A stretch of DNA of 64,000 nucleotides, from positions 124,001 through 188,000 of the forward strand of contig NZ_CP061294.1 of the NCBI RefSeq assembly GCF_018687515.1, in the 5' to 3' direction. The notes beneath the pieces were generated by a model, which worked only from the letters and a program-made list of their open reading frames with translations, was not told the DNA's origin and searched no databases. Every line of letters begins with the position of its first letter. Position 1 is the first letter of the stretch. Source of the DNA: Polynucleobacter sp. MWH-Spelu-300-X4. Its GTDB lineage: Bacteria; Pseudomonadota; Gammaproteobacteria; Burkholderiales; Burkholderiaceae. The position numbers and the translations under genes are program-made. This document shows positions 28,886 through 38,309 of the stretch, in pieces.

Positions 28886-29301
28886 TGAGCGCGTTTGTTT
28901 CTCAAAAAAGCATTAATTGCGATGCCGCTGCAAAAATCGCGCAAGGCGCGATTCAAAAAGCAGAAGAATTAGGTATCAAAATTAATGTGGCCGTAACGGA
29001 CTCCAGTGGAGTCCTTATGGCTTTTTTGAGGATGCCGGGCGCCTTTTTGCATTCGATTGATATTTCAATTGATAAGGCATACACGGCAGCTAGCTTTGGG
29101 TTCCCAACAAGCCAGTGGATGAGCATTATCGAGAACGATCCTGCGTTAAGAGAAGGTATTGTTCAAAGACCAAGATTGGTTATTTTTGGCGGTGGCGTAC
29201 CTGTGCGCGTAGGTGATGACCTCATTGGTGGGGTCGGCGTATCAGGTGGTTCTGCAGAAGAAGATGAAATTTGCGCTTTAGCTGGTATTTCAAAGATTTA
29301 A
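28885..29301 (+). CDS. GlcG/HbpS-family protein (DUF336) in the meta operon
   Basis: A 138-residue GlcG/HbpS-like protein; family members bind heme or small ligands, but the role here is unknown. Family signatures are AVTDSSGVLMAFLRMPGA, DKAYTAASFG and the C-terminal GGVGVSGGSAEEDE. The ATG overlaps the stop of catechol 2,3-dioxygenase by one base, so translation is coupled. Such genes also occur at this place in some other meta-cleavage operons. The frame is open further upstream, but inside dmpB. A role linked to the oxygen-sensitive dioxygenase or to a semialdehyde is only an inference. Confidence 0.85.
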   Translation: MSAFVSQKSINCDAAAKIAQGAIQKAEELGIKINVAVTDSSGVLMAFLRMPGAFLHSIDISIDKAYTAASFGFPTSQWMSIIENDPALREGIVQRPRLVIFGGGVPVRVGDDLIGGVGVSGGSAEEDEICALAGISKI

Positions 29302-29332
29302 TAATCAAACAATAGAGAAATAGAAAAAGAAC

Positions 29333-30787
29333 ATGAAGCAATTTCTAAATTACATTAATGGCGAATTTATCGCTACTGATAAGACATTTGAAAAACGCGC
29401 ACCAGTTAACAATCAAGTGATTGGTATGGTTCATGAAGCTGGTGCTGCTGAAGTTGATTTGGCAGTTAAAGGCGCGCGCGCTGCGTTAAAAGGTGACTGG
29501 GGTAAATTAACAACCGTTAAACGTGTAGAAATGTTGTATGCGGTAGCGGATGAAATCAATCGCCGTTTTGATGATTTCTTGGAAGCAGAAATTGCGGATA
29601 CTGGTAAGCCACGTTCTTTAGCTTCTCATATTGATATTCCACGTGGTGCAGCAAACTTTAAAGTGTTTGCCGACATTATTAAAAATGTGCCAAATGAAAC
29701 TTTCCAAATGGATACGCCAGATGGTGGTCGTGCGGTTAACTACGCGATTCGTAAGCCATTGGGTGTGATCGGCGTTGTTTGTCCTTGGAACTTGCCATTG
29801 TTATTGATGACATGGAAAGTAGGTCCGGCATTAGCTTGCGGTAACACGGTGATTGTGAAGCCGTCAGAAGAAACACCTGCTACAGCGACATTGCTAGGTG
29901 AAGTATTTGAAAAGGTCGGTGTGCCTAAAGGTGTTTACAACGTGATTCATGGTTTTGGCCCTAATTCTGCTGGTGAGTTCTTGACTCGTCATCCAGGTGT
30001 GAATGGTATTACCTTCACAGGTGAGACACGCACAGGTGAGGCCATTATGGCTGCTGCCGCTAAAGGTGTTCGCCCAGTTTCTTTCGAGTTGGGTGGTAAG
30101 AATGCCGGTATCGTATTTGCTGATGCTGATTTTGATAAAGCTGTAGCAGGTATTACACGTTCAGCTTTTGAAAATTGCGGTCAAGTTTGTTTAGGCACTG
30201 AGCGTGTTTATGTACAACGTCCAATTTTCGATAAATTTGTAGCCGCTCTTAAAGAAAAAGCGGAAGGTCTTAAAGTTGGCCCATCTAATGAGCCGGGTGT
30301 TGGTTTAGGCCCATTGATTTCTGCTGAGCATAAGCAAAAAGTGTTGTCTTACTATGCAAAAGCTAAAGAAGAGGGCGCAACTATTGTTACAGGTGGTGGC
30401 GTTCCTCCAATGGCTGATGCATACAAAGATGGTCACTGGGTTCAGCCAACTATTTGGACAGGCTTGCCACAGACAGCAACCGTTGTTCGTGAAGAGATTT
30501 TTGGACCATGCTGCCACATCAGCCCATTTGATACAGAAGAAGAAGTGATTGAATTGGCTAACAATACTGATTACGGTTTAGCAACTAGTGTTTGGACAGA
30601 AAACCTTGGTCGTGCTCACCGTATGGCTGAAGCGATTGATGTTGGTATTTGCTGGATTAATAGCTGGTTCTTGCGTGATTTGCGCACAGCTTTTGGCGGT
30701 GCTAAAGGTTCAGGTATTGGTCGTGAGGGTGGTGTTCACTCATTAGAGTTCTACACAGAATTACGCAACGTTTGCGTGAAGCTTTAA
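29333..30787 (+). CDS. dmpC: 2-hydroxymuconic semialdehyde dehydrogenase (copy 1)
   Basis: A 484-residue aldehyde dehydrogenase oxidising the ring-cleavage product to 2-hydroxymuconate (4-oxalocrotonate branch). NAD-binding KPSEETP and FTGETRTGEA, the general base Glu252 in FELGGKNAGI and the nucleophile Cys286 in GQVCLGTERVYV are present. It is very like the paralogue at 43520, including the identical end NVCVKL/NICVKL. Confidence 0.95.
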   Translation: MKQFLNYINGEFIATDKTFEKRAPVNNQVIGMVHEAGAAEVDLAVKGARAALKGDWGKLTTVKRVEMLYAVADEINRRFDDFLEAEIADTGKPRSLASHIDIPRGAANFKVFADIIKNVPNETFQMDTPDGGRAVNYAIRKPLGVIGVVCPWNLPLLLMTWKVGPALACGNTVIVKPSEETPATATLLGEVFEKVGVPKGVYNVIHGFGPNSAGEFLTRHPGVNGITFTGETRTGEAIMAAAAKGVRPVSFELGGKNAGIVFADADFDKAVAGITRSAFENCGQVCLGTERVYVQRPIFDKFVAALKEKAEGLKVGPSNEPGVGLGPLISAEHKQKVLSYYAKAKEEGATIVTGGGVPPMADAYKDGHWVQPTIWTGLPQTATVVREEIFGPCCHISPFDTEEEVIELANNTDYGLATSVWTENLGRAHRMAEAIDVGICWINSWFLRDLRTAFGGAKGSGIGREGGVHSLEFYTELRNVCVKL

Positions 30788-30821
30788 TACAAATTAGAAG
30801 TTTTTAAAGAAAGAAATAAAC

Positions 30822-31610
30822 ATGGCAATGGATAAAAAAATCATCACCGATTTAGGCGACGAGTTATATAACGCGTTAAAAAATCGTCAAGTGGTGGACC
30901 CGTTAAGCTCAAGATATCCTGATATGACAGTAGAAGATGCTTATGCTGTTCAAGAGCGCATGATTGCTCGTCGTATTGAAGCTGGTGAGCGCATTGTTGG
31001 TAAGAAAATTGGCGTGACATCTAAAGTGGTGATGAATATGTTGGGTGTATATCGCCCAGACTTCGGTTACTTGCTAGATGGCATGATCTACAACGAAGGT
31101 GAGTCTATTGAGTTTGACAGCATGATTCAGCCAAAAGCTGAGGGTGAGATTGCTTTTGTGTTGAAGAAAGATTTAATGGGCCCTGGTCTTAGCAATGCTG
31201 ATATTTTGGCTGCTACAGAATGTGTGATGCCATGTTTTGAGATTGTGGATTCACGTATTCGTGATTGGAAGATCAAGATTCAAGATACCGTTGCTGATAA
31301 CGCTTCATGTGGTGTATTCGTTTTGGGCGACAACGCAGTGGATCCTAAGAAAATTGACTTAAATACTTGCGGCATGATTCTTGAGCGTAATGGCGACATT
31401 TTCGCAACTGGCGCTGGCGCTGCTGCGCTTGGTTCACCGGTGAACTCAATTACATGGTTGGCTAATACATTAGGTAGCTTGGGTGTTGGCTTAAAAGCTG
31501 GCGAAGTTGTATTGTCTGGTGCTTTGGCAGCTATGGCGCCAATCGCTAAAGGTGATAACTTCAGAGCAACTATTGGCGGCTTAGGTAGCTGTTCAGTGCG
31601 TTTTAGTTAA
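30822..31610 (+). CDS. dmpE: 2-oxopent-4-enoate hydratase
   Basis: A 262-residue hydratase that adds water to 2-hydroxypenta-2,4-dienoate, giving 4-hydroxy-2-oxovalerate. The motif GKKIGVTSKVVMNMLGVYRP and the block KIQDTVADNASCGVFVLGD match DmpE rather than DmpH, which has KAGLTS at the first position. DmpE forms a complex with the decarboxylase DmpH in Pseudomonas. Only this copy of a DmpE-type gene is in the window. Confidence 0.93.
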   Translation: MAMDKKIITDLGDELYNALKNRQVVDPLSSRYPDMTVEDAYAVQERMIARRIEAGERIVGKKIGVTSKVVMNMLGVYRPDFGYLLDGMIYNEGESIEFDSMIQPKAEGEIAFVLKKDLMGPGLSNADILAATECVMPCFEIVDSRIRDWKIKIQDTVADNASCGVFVLGDNAVDPKKIDLNTCGMILERNGDIFATGAGAAALGSPVNSITWLANTLGSLGVGLKAGEVVLSGALAAMAPIAKGDNFRATIGGLGSCSVRFS

Positions 31611-31618
31611 TAGTCGCC

Positions 31619-32413
31619 ATGGATCTTAAGATAGCAGGCAAAACAGCTTTAGTTACCGGCTCTACAGCCGGTATTGGCTATGCCATTGCGAAAACTCTAG
31701 CTGAAAATGGCGCTCGCGTTGTTTTGAATGGTCGCACGCAGACTTCTGTTGATAAAGCGGTTGCCAAATTAAGCGAGCGTGTGCCAGCTAATTTAATTCA
31801 GGGTGTTATTGCTGATTTGTCCAACGCAGAAGGTGTTGCTAATTTGCTTAAGCAATGTCCCGATGTAGATATTTTGGTGAATAACTTGGGCATTTTTGAT
31901 CCTGTGCCGTTTGAGAATATCGATGATGCCGCATGGTTTAAATTTTTTGAAGTGAATGTGATGAGTGGTGTACGTTTATCACGTCACTATTTACCAAAAA
32001 TGATTGCTCGTAACTCTGGTCGCGTGGTATTTATTTCTAGCGAGTCTGGTATTTGTCCTCCTGCCGAGATGGTTCATTACGGTATGACAAAGTCTGCGCA
32101 GTTATCGGTATCTAGAGGATTGGCTGAAGTAACTGCTGGTACAGCAGTTACAGTTAACTCTGTATTGCCAGGTCCAACAAAGACAGAAGGCGCGGTGGAT
32201 TTCTTCCAAAGCTTGGCAACTGCTCAAGGTATTTCTATGGAAGAGGCTGAGCGTAAATTTTTCGCAGAAGCTAGACCAACTTCTTTGTTAAAGAGATTTA
32301 TCCAACCAGATGAAGTGGCCAATATGGTTGCTTATATCTGTAGTCCATTATCGGCTGCTACTAATGGAGCAGCTTTGCATGTGGATGGTGGTGTTGTGAG
32401 AAGTATTGTTTAG
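31619..32413 (+). CDS. Short-chain dehydrogenase/reductase within the meta operon
   Basis: A 264-residue classical SDR. The cofactor motif is TGSTAGIG, the stabilising motif is NNLG, and the catalytic Ser and YxxxK are in ISSESG and YGMTK. The Arg after the second strand (NGRTQT) hints at NADP(H). It is not one of the standard dmp genes. It starts 8 bp after dmpE and precedes dmpF, so it is co-transcribed. Possible substrates include alcohols or semialdehydes from substituted phenols; this is an inference. Confidence 0.88.
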   Translation: MDLKIAGKTALVTGSTAGIGYAIAKTLAENGARVVLNGRTQTSVDKAVAKLSERVPANLIQGVIADLSNAEGVANLLKQCPDVDILVNNLGIFDPVPFENIDDAAWFKFFEVNVMSGVRLSRHYLPKMIARNSGRVVFISSESGICPPAEMVHYGMTKSAQLSVSRGLAEVTAGTAVTVNSVLPGPTKTEGAVDFFQSLATAQGISMEEAERKFFAEARPTSLLKRFIQPDEVANMVAYICSPLSAATNGAALHVDGGVVRSIV

Positions 32414-32472
32414 TAGGATTGGTTAGATTAATTAGATTTGGTTAGTGAAGTTTATTGAATAAAGGTGTTGTA

Positions 32473-33369
32473 ATGAAAAAGATTAAATGTGCATTGATTG
32501 GTCCAGGTAACATCGGTACCGATCTATTGGCTAAATTACAAAGAAGTCCAGTTCTGGAGCCAGTATGGATGGTGGGTATTGATCCTGAGTCTGACGGTTT
32601 GAAGCGTGCTCGCGAGATGGGCATTAAGACAACTTCTGATGGTGTGGATGGTTTGTTGCCACACGTTAAAGCAGATGGCGTGCAAATTGCTTTTGATGCG
32701 ACTTCCGCTTATGTTCACGCTGAGAATTCACGCAAGTTAAATGAGCTAGGCGTATTGATGATTGACTTAACGCCAGCGGCGATTGGTCCATATTGCATTC
32801 CTCCAGTGAACTTGAAAGAGCACTTGGGTAAAAAAGAAATGAACGTGAATATGGTTACTTGCGGTGGTCAGGCGACTATTCCAATGGTGGCTGCGGTATC
32901 ACGCGTACAAAAAGTTACTTACGGTGAAATTGTTGCAACAGTTTCTAGCCGTTCAATTGGTCCTGGTACACGTAAGAACATCGATGAGTTCACACGCACA
33001 ACAGCGGGTGCTGTTGAAAAAGTGGGTGGCGCGCAAAAAGGTAAAGCCATCATCATCGTTAACCCAGCTGAACCTCCATTGATGATGCGTGACACGATTC
33101 ACTGCTTAGTAGAGGGCGAGCCAGACCAAGCGAAGATCACAGCCTCTATCCATGACATGATTAAAGAAGTACAGAAATATGTGCCTGGTTATAGATTGGT
33201 TAACGGCCCTGTTTTTGAAGGTAACCGCGTATCCGTATTTATGGAAGTTGAAGGTCTGGGAGATTACCTACCTAAATACGCTGGCAATCTAGACATCATG
33301 ACAGCTGCAGCCGCTAGAACTGCTGAAATGTTTGCTGAAGAAATGTTGTCAGGTAAGTTGGTTTACTAA
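32473..33369 (+). CDS. dmpF: Acetaldehyde dehydrogenase, CoA-acylating (copy 1)
   Basis: DmpF converts acetaldehyde, channelled from the aldolase DmpG, to acetyl-CoA with NAD and CoA. It has 298 residues. The N-terminal [18 protein letters not shown] is the NAD site. The catalytic cysteine is in [12 protein letters not shown]. The ATG at 32473 has AAAGGTG upstream and fits the family better than the upstream in-frame TTG. It is directly followed by dmpG. Confidence 0.95.
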   Translation: MKKIKCALIGPGNIGTDLLAKLQRSPVLEPVWMVGIDPESDGLKRAREMGIKTTSDGVDGLLPHVKADGVQIAFDATSAYVHAENSRKLNELGVLMIDLTPAAIGPYCIPPVNLKEHLGKKEMNVNMVTCGGQATIPMVAAVSRVQKVTYGEIVATVSSRSIGPGTRKNIDEFTRTTAGAVEKVGGAQKGKAIIIVNPAEPPLMMRDTIHCLVEGEPDQAKITASIHDMIKEVQKYVPGYRLVNGPVFEGNRVSVFMEVEGLGDYLPKYAGNLDIMTAAAARTAEMFAEEMLSGKLVY

Positions 33370-33401
33370 TCAACGGCTAAAAAGAATTAGTTAAAAGGAA
33401 T

Positions 33402-34439
33402 ATGAGCATGAGTAGCTTAAAAGGTAAAAAAGTAACCGTTCACGATATGACATTGCGTGATGGTATGCACCCAAAGCGTCATCAAATGACTTTGGAGCAA
33501 ATGGAAACAATCGCTTGTGGTTTGGATGCCGCTGGCGTGCCGCTAATCGAAGTAACGCACGGTGATGGCTTGGGTGGTTCTTCTGTGAACTACGGTTTCC
33601 CAGCACATACAGATGAAGAGTATTTGTCTGCTGTTATTCCTAAAATGAAAAATGCGAAGGTTTCTGCATTGTTATTGCCAGGTATGGGAACAGTTGACCA
33701 TTTAAAAATGGCTCATGAGTTGGGTGTTCATACCATTCGTGTGGCAACGCACTGTACAGAAGCTGACGTATCAGAACAACATATCGGCATGGGTCGTAAG
33801 TTGGAGATGGATACGGTTGGTTTCTTGATGATGGCTCATAAAGCTTCACCAGAGAAATTGGTAGAGCAAGCTAAATTGATGGAATCTTATGGCGCTAATT
33901 GCGTCTACGTTACAGACTCAGCTGGTTATATGTTGCCAGATGATGTGAAAGAGCGTTTGACAGCTGTGCGTCAAGCATTAGATCCAAAAACTGAACTTGG
34001 TTTCCACGGTCACCACAATATGGCGATGGGTATTGCCAACTCATTAGCTGCTGTTGAATGTGGTGCGACACGTATTGATGCTGCTGCGGCTGGTTTAGGT
34101 GCTGGTGCTGGTAATACACCAATGGAAGTATTCATTGCTGTGTGTGATCGCATGGGTATTGAAACAGGCGTTGATGTATTTAAGATTCAAGACGTGGCTG
34201 AAGACTTAGTGGTGCCTATCATGGATCACGTAATTCGTATTGACCGTGATTCATTAACATTGGGTTACGCTGGTGTTTATTCATCATTCTTATTGTTTGC
34301 TAAGCGCGCTGAGAAGAAGTACGGTATTTCAGCTCGTGAACTTCTAGTTGAGCTAGGCCGTAAAGGCATGGTTGGTGGACAAGAAGATATGATTGAAGAT
34401 ACAGCGATGACTTTAGCAAAAGCTCGTGGTCTTATTTAA
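33402..34439 (+). CDS. dmpG: 4-hydroxy-2-oxovalerate aldolase (copy 1)
   Basis: A 345-residue TIM-barrel aldolase splitting 4-hydroxy-2-oxovalerate into pyruvate and acetaldehyde; it forms a tunnel-linked complex with Dmp[16 protein letters not shown] holds the metal-binding Asp and catalytic His. The other metal ligands are in [16 protein letters not shown] second ATG 6 bp in (33408) is better spaced from AAAAGGA and may be the real start. Confidence 0.95.
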   Translation: MSMSSLKGKKVTVHDMTLRDGMHPKRHQMTLEQMETIACGLDAAGVPLIEVTHGDGLGGSSVNYGFPAHTDEEYLSAVIPKMKNAKVSALLLPGMGTVDHLKMAHELGVHTIRVATHCTEADVSEQHIGMGRKLEMDTVGFLMMAHKASPEKLVEQAKLMESYGANCVYVTDSAGYMLPDDVKERLTAVRQALDPKTELGFHGHHNMAMGIANSLAAVECGATRIDAAAAGLGAGAGNTPMEVFIAVCDRMGIETGVDVFKIQDVAEDLVVPIMDHVIRIDRDSLTLGYAGVYSSFLLFAKRAEKKYGISARELLVELGRKGMVGGQEDMIEDTAMTLAKARGLI

Positions 34440-34453
34440 TTAAAGGAAAACAA

Positions 34454-35242
34454 ATGAAGTTAGATCAGGCAACGATTAAAAAATTAGCAGAACATTTAGA
34501 AAATTGTGAGCTAAACGCTAAAGACACAACTAAGATCACTGATGATCATCCTGATATGGATTGGGATGATGCTTACGCCATTCAAGATGAGATTAAGCGT
34601 CGCAAAATCGCGCGTGGTTCTAAGATTGCTGGCCTAAAGGCAGGTTTAACATCTCACGCCAAAATGAAACAAATGGGTGTTGAGACACCATGTTTTGGTT
34701 TCATGGCTGATTACTACGCTCTTCCTGATGGTGGCGAGTGCAAAGTATCAGAATTAATTCATCCAAAAGTTGAGCCAGAGATTGCTTTCGTTTTGAAGAA
34801 AGCTCTAAAAGGCCCAGGTTGCCATATTGGTAGCGTTTTGGCTGCAACTGACTTTGTGATTCCAGGTATTGAAGTGATTGACTCTCGTTATCGCGACTTT
34901 AAGTTTGACTTAAAGAGCGTGATTGCGGACAACACATCAGCAGCACGTTTCGTGATTGGTGGCAATCCAGTAGCCGTATCTGAAGTTGATCTACGTACAG
35001 TGGGTATCGTGCTTGAGAAAAATGGTGAGCCGGTAGCTTTTGGCGCTGGTGCAGCTGTGTTGGGTCACCCAGCAGCAGCGATTGCCATGATGGCTAATCA
35101 CTTAGGCGCTCGCGGTGAAGAAATTCCTGCTGGCACATTGATTCTTTCTGGTGGCGTGACTGAAGCGGTAGCTGTTGCTGCTGGCGATAACGTGACATTG
35201 AAGATTCAAGGAATGGGTAGCACGAGCTTACGTTTCGTTTAA
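34454..35242 (+). CDS. dmpH: 4-oxalocrotonate decarboxylase (copy 1)
   Basis: A 262-residue decarboxylase of the hydratase/decarboxylase family, acting on the keto form of 4-oxalocrotonate. The discriminating motif is GLKAGLTSHAKMKQMGV, and metal-binding Glu residues lie in HPKVEPEIAFVLKK. FKFDLKSVIADNTSAARFV is characteristic of the DmpH branch. It lies between dmpG and dmpI. Confidence 0.92.
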   Translation: MKLDQATIKKLAEHLENCELNAKDTTKITDDHPDMDWDDAYAIQDEIKRRKIARGSKIAGLKAGLTSHAKMKQMGVETPCFGFMADYYALPDGGECKVSELIHPKVEPEIAFVLKKALKGPGCHIGSVLAATDFVIPGIEVIDSRYRDFKFDLKSVIADNTSAARFVIGGNPVAVSEVDLRTVGIVLEKNGEPVAFGAGAAVLGHPAAAIAMMANHLGARGEEIPAGTLILSGGVTEAVAVAAGDNVTLKIQGMGSTSLRFV

Positions 35243-35274
35243 TCCATTTTTACTCAACACATAGAAAGTTAAAT

Positions 35275-35466
35275 ATGCCATTCGCACAAATCTATTTATT
35301 AGAAGGTCGTACTGAAGAACAAAAGCGTGCTGTGATTGAAAAAGTAACTAAGGCATTGGTTGAAGCTTTAGATGCTCCTCAGCAAAACGTGCGCGTTTGG
35401 ATTCACGATATGCCTAAAGAAAACTGGGGTATTGCAGGCGTTAGCGCCAAAGACATGGGTCGATAA
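35275..35466 (+). CDS. dmpI: 4-oxalocrotonate tautomerase
   Basis: A 63-residue tautomerase. The catalytic base Pro1 is exposed after removal of Met (PFAQIYLLEGRTEEQK). The substrate-binding arginines are Arg11 and the Arg of NVRVWI (Arg39 in the mature numbering). It isomerises 2-hydroxymuconate to 2-oxo-3-hexenedioate. Length is typical (62 residues after processing). Confidence 0.95.
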   Translation: MPFAQIYLLEGRTEEQKRAVIEKVTKALVEALDAPQQNVRVWIHDMPKENWGIAGVSAKDMGR

Positions 35467-35489
35467 ATTTAAAATATAAGTTTATATCT

Positions 35490-36314
35490 ATGTCAAATCT
35501 AGAGATTGCTCAGTCGATTGTTGCGGGTGGTATTAAAACTAACTATCACGATGTTGGTGAGGGTTACCCAACCTTTTTGATACACGGTTCTGGTCCAGGT
35601 GTGACTGCTTATGCCAACTGGCGTTTAACAATGCCAGTCTTATCTGAAAAATTCAGAGTCATTGCGCCAGATATGGTGGGCTTTGGATTTACTGAAAGAC
35701 CTGCTGGTGTTCAGTACGGTATGGATATGTGGGTATCTCACGCTCTTGCCTTAATGGATGCTCTCAAGATTGATAAAGCTAATTTAGTTGGTAACTCTTT
35801 TGGTGGTGGCTTGGCTTTAGCTTTAGCCATCAGAAATCCTGATCGCGTTAATCGTTTAGCTTTAATGGGGCCGGCTGGTACCAAGTTTGAGTTAACTCAT
35901 GGTTTAGATGAAGTATGGGGTTATCGCGGCACCTTGGAGCACATGAAGGAGTTAGTTAACTTATTTGCTTTTAATAAAAATCTGGTTAATGACGATTTAG
36001 CTAAATTGCGTTACGAAGCAAGTATTCGCCCAGGTTTCCAAGAAGCTTTTTCTGCGATGTTCCCGGCTCCTCGTCAACGTTGGGTAGATGCTTTATCGAG
36101 TCCCGAGGAAGCAATTAGAAAATTGCCTCATGAGACCTTGATTGTGCATGGTAGAGATGATGCGATTATTCCTTTATCAGCTAGTTATAAATTACTTGAG
36201 TTAATTCCTAAGGCGCAACTGCATGTCTTTGGTCAGTGTGGTCATTGGACTCAAATTGAACACGCGGCAAGATTTAATCAGCTATTATTGAACTTCTTTT
36301 CAGAAGCTAGTTAA
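35490..36314 (+). CDS. dmpD: 2-hydroxymuconic semialdehyde hydrolase
   Basis: A 274-residue alpha/beta hydrolase releasing formate (or a larger acid from alkyl-substituted compounds) from the ring-cleavage product. The oxyanion region is HGSGPGVTAYANW. The catalytic triad is Ser in GNSFGGG, Asp in HGRDDAIIP and His in GHWTQIEH. Presence of DmpD and DmpC lets the cluster process both ketone- and aldehyde-type cleavage products. Confidence 0.95.
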   Translation: MSNLEIAQSIVAGGIKTNYHDVGEGYPTFLIHGSGPGVTAYANWRLTMPVLSEKFRVIAPDMVGFGFTERPAGVQYGMDMWVSHALALMDALKIDKANLVGNSFGGGLALALAIRNPDRVNRLALMGPAGTKFELTHGLDEVWGYRGTLEHMKELVNLFAFNKNLVNDDLAKLRYEASIRPGFQEAFSAMFPAPRQRWVDALSSPEEAIRKLPHETLIVHGRDDAIIPLSASYKLLELIPKAQLHVFGQCGHWTQIEHAARFNQLLLNFFSEAS

Positions 36315-36320
36315 TTAAAT

Positions 36321-36827
36321 ATGAGGTTCCTAGTGTTGAACACTAAATTTGTACAAGCTGTAATCGTTCTAGCCTTAGCTAGCTTAGGTTCAGTATTTTC
36401 TTTATCAGCAATGGCAGATTCCAAGCCAACAGCTCGTGAAGAAATGAATCAGGACTTTAAAAAGCGTGGTTTGGGTGGCCAAAAGTATGAGATTGATAGA
36501 AGTCCATTGGCTTCTTATGACTACTACATGGAACGTTTGGACGCTGTTAAGAAAAAGCTAAAACTAACAGATCCTCAACAAGCTTTGTGGGCTGATTACG
36601 AAAAGCAAGTATCTGCTTTATTTTTAGATCTTAAAAAAGCTAAAGCTAGGGTTGGTGGTTCAACTGCACCACAACAAATTGGTCAGGTTTTAGGTATTAC
36701 ACAAAACAGATATGCAGCAATGGAAAATATCTTTGATGCATCTAAGAAGCTCTATGAATCTTTAAGCGATAGCCAAAAGAAAACAGCAGATGAAATGTTA
36801 ATTACGACTGTGCCTAGTTTTGATTAA
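36321..36827 (+). CDS. Periplasmic Spy/CpxP-like protein (LTXXQ motif)
   Basis: A 168-residue secreted protein with a signal peptide (cleavage near AMA, about 32) and a helical body. Two LTxxQ-like motifs are present: LKLTDPQQALWADYEKQV and LSDSQKKTADEML, as in the periplasmic chaperone Spy and the stress regulator CpxP. It is 6 bp after dmpD, so it is the last gene of the meta operon. Spy binds aromatic tannins and protects proteins in E. coli, so a link to phenol-caused envelope stress is plausible but inferred. Confidence 0.75.
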   Translation: MRFLVLNTKFVQAVIVLALASLGSVFSLSAMADSKPTAREEMNQDFKKRGLGGQKYEIDRSPLASYDYYMERLDAVKKKLKLTDPQQALWADYEKQVSALFLDLKKAKARVGGSTAPQQIGQVLGITQNRYAAMENIFDASKKLYESLSDSQKKTADEMLITTVPSFD

Positions 36828-36850
36828 GTTAAGCATAAAAATAAATAATA

Positions 36851-36878
36851 AAAAAGCCCTTCAATGAAGGGCTTTTTT
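36851..36878. terminator. Terminator at the end of the meta operon
   Basis: AAAAAGCCCTTCA/TGAAGGGCTTTTT, a near-perfect stem between converging genes, bidirectional. Confidence 0.9.
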
Positions 36879-36894
36879 ATTGACTGTCAGATTA

Positions 36895-37599
36895 TTATTT
36901 GTTGATGCGCCTCATCGTATCGTCATAGTCACTTAATACTGGAAACTCTAAAGCTTGTAATGAATCAAGATTTTTTAGCCTATCTTTATATGACTCTAAA
37001 AGTGCTGTGCGCTCTTCCTGGCTGATATAAGGAACATGCCATCCGATAAATGGTGGCAAAACTGTTAAGCCAACATAAGCCATGGCGCCGCGTAGGATTG
37101 GGCGAAGAATCGTATTCATATCCCCATGAATGGCGTCTTCTCCAAACATGTGTTCTCTGCCACCTAATGTAAACGCTAGCATGCCTTTTTTGCCTTTTAA
37201 GCCACCTTGGTCATAAAAGCGTTTCCCGCCATAGCAATAGCCAGAAACAAATACCCGATCTATCCAACCTTTAAGAATAGCTGGCACAGAGAACCAATAC
37301 ATCGGGAAATTAAAAATTAATACATCACACCATTGCAACTTCTCAAGTTCTCCTTGAATATCATCCGCTAATTGACCATGCTTAAAGCCTTCACGTTGCT
37401 CTAGTGCGTAAACAAGGTAATCTTCCTGACTTCTCTTTTTAAAATCTTTTTCGCTAGCCACTGGGTTCCAGTTCATAGCATGTAAATCAGATACCTTAAC
37501 TTCATGACCTAATTGAGTGAGGGTCTCAACAGCGGTATCTTTCATAGCGCTACAGAATGACTGTGGTTCTGGATGTGCGTGAATAATTAAAACTTTCAT
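36895..37599 (-). CDS. NAD(P)H:quinone oxidoreductase, flavodoxin fold
   Basis: A 234-residue NQO1/MdaB-type flavoprotein. The FMN/FAD-binding N-terminus is MKVLIIHAHPEPQSFCSAM. The family signature FPMYWFSVPAILKGWIDRVF is present, followed by GYCYGG and GGREHMFG. It likely reduces quinones formed from catechols or hydroquinones by two electrons, avoiding radicals. It is last in a reverse-strand series pyc-crp-nqo, 22 bp after the Crp-like gene. Confidence 0.88.
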   Translation of the reverse strand: MKVLIIHAHPEPQSFCSAMKDTAVETLTQLGHEVKVSDLHAMNWNPVASEKDFKKRSQEDYLVYALEQREGFKHGQLADDIQGELEKLQWCDVLIFNFPMYWFSVPAILKGWIDRVFVSGYCYGGKRFYDQGGLKGKKGMLAFTLGGREHMFGEDAIHGDMNTILRPILRGAMAYVGLTVLPPFIGWHVPYISQEERTALLESYKDRLKNLDSLQALEFPVLSDYDDTMRRINK

Positions 37600-37621
37600 T
37601 GATTAACCTTTTAAATGATGG

Positions 37622-38305
37622 CTATTGGGGTTCATTACCCATTTTGCGTAAAGCATCGAGATTAATAATCTCAATCTCACCGTAGTTGATCTTGATATGA
37701 CCATCTTCCTCAAGCTTTTTAAGCGCCATATTGCTTCTCTGTCTTGATAAGCCGGTTAAAAATCCAATCTCTTCTTGAGAAATCTTTAACGCAGTGCTCT
37801 GACCTGGATATAGCTGTTCATTGAACATACCAGCTAATATTTGCGCAACTCTTGAGTTGGTATCTAAGAAACGTTCGGATTCAATCATGGAGAGGAAGTG
37901 AAACATCCGCTCATTAATTTGATTAATGATGTAGTGATTAAATTTAATATTTTTACTAAGTAGCCACTGAAATGTTTCTTTAGGTAGGCAGGCTAAAACA
38001 GAATCTCGCATGGCGATGGCATCATAAGACCTTGGCGTGTCACCACGCACTAAAGGACTTTCTCCAAACCAGCCACCAGAAGGTATCGCCATGTAAGTAA
38101 TAGACTTTCCAGTAGGTGAAACATTATTCGCTTTGATCAGACCTGACATCACGCCATACCAAAGTTCAGGTGTTTCACCTTTACGGCAAACATACTCATG
38201 TTTCTGAACTTGTTTAATCGTTAGGTCTGCGTGAACTCGGTCAAGCTCATCAGGGCTTAAACATTTAAGCCATGGAAAGTTATTAATAAAGCTGTTACTT
38301 AACAT
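37622..38305 (-). CDS. Crp/Fnr-family transcription regulator
   Basis: A 227-residue regulator with an N-terminal cyclic-nucleotide-binding-like beta roll (about 20-130, with GGWFGESPLVRG) and a C-terminal winged helix whose recognition helix is in EEIGFLTGLSRQRSNMALKKL. No N-terminal cysteine cluster for an Fnr iron-sulfur centre was seen. The ATG lies 4 nt after the pyruvate carboxylase stop, so the two are translationally coupled. An upstream TTG inside that gene is less likely. The effector is unknown. Confidence 0.88.
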   Translation of the reverse strand: MLSNSFINNFPWLKCLSPDELDRVHADLTIKQVQKHEYVCRKGETPELWYGVMSGLIKANNVSPTGKSITYMAIPSGGWFGESPLVRGDTPRSYDAIAMRDSVLACLPKETFQWLLSKNIKFNHYIINQINERMFHFLSMIESERFLDTNSRVAQILAGMFNEQLYPGQSTALKISQEEIGFLTGLSRQRSNMALKKLEEDGHIKINYGEIEIINLDALRKMGNEPQ

Positions 38306-38309
38306 TGCA

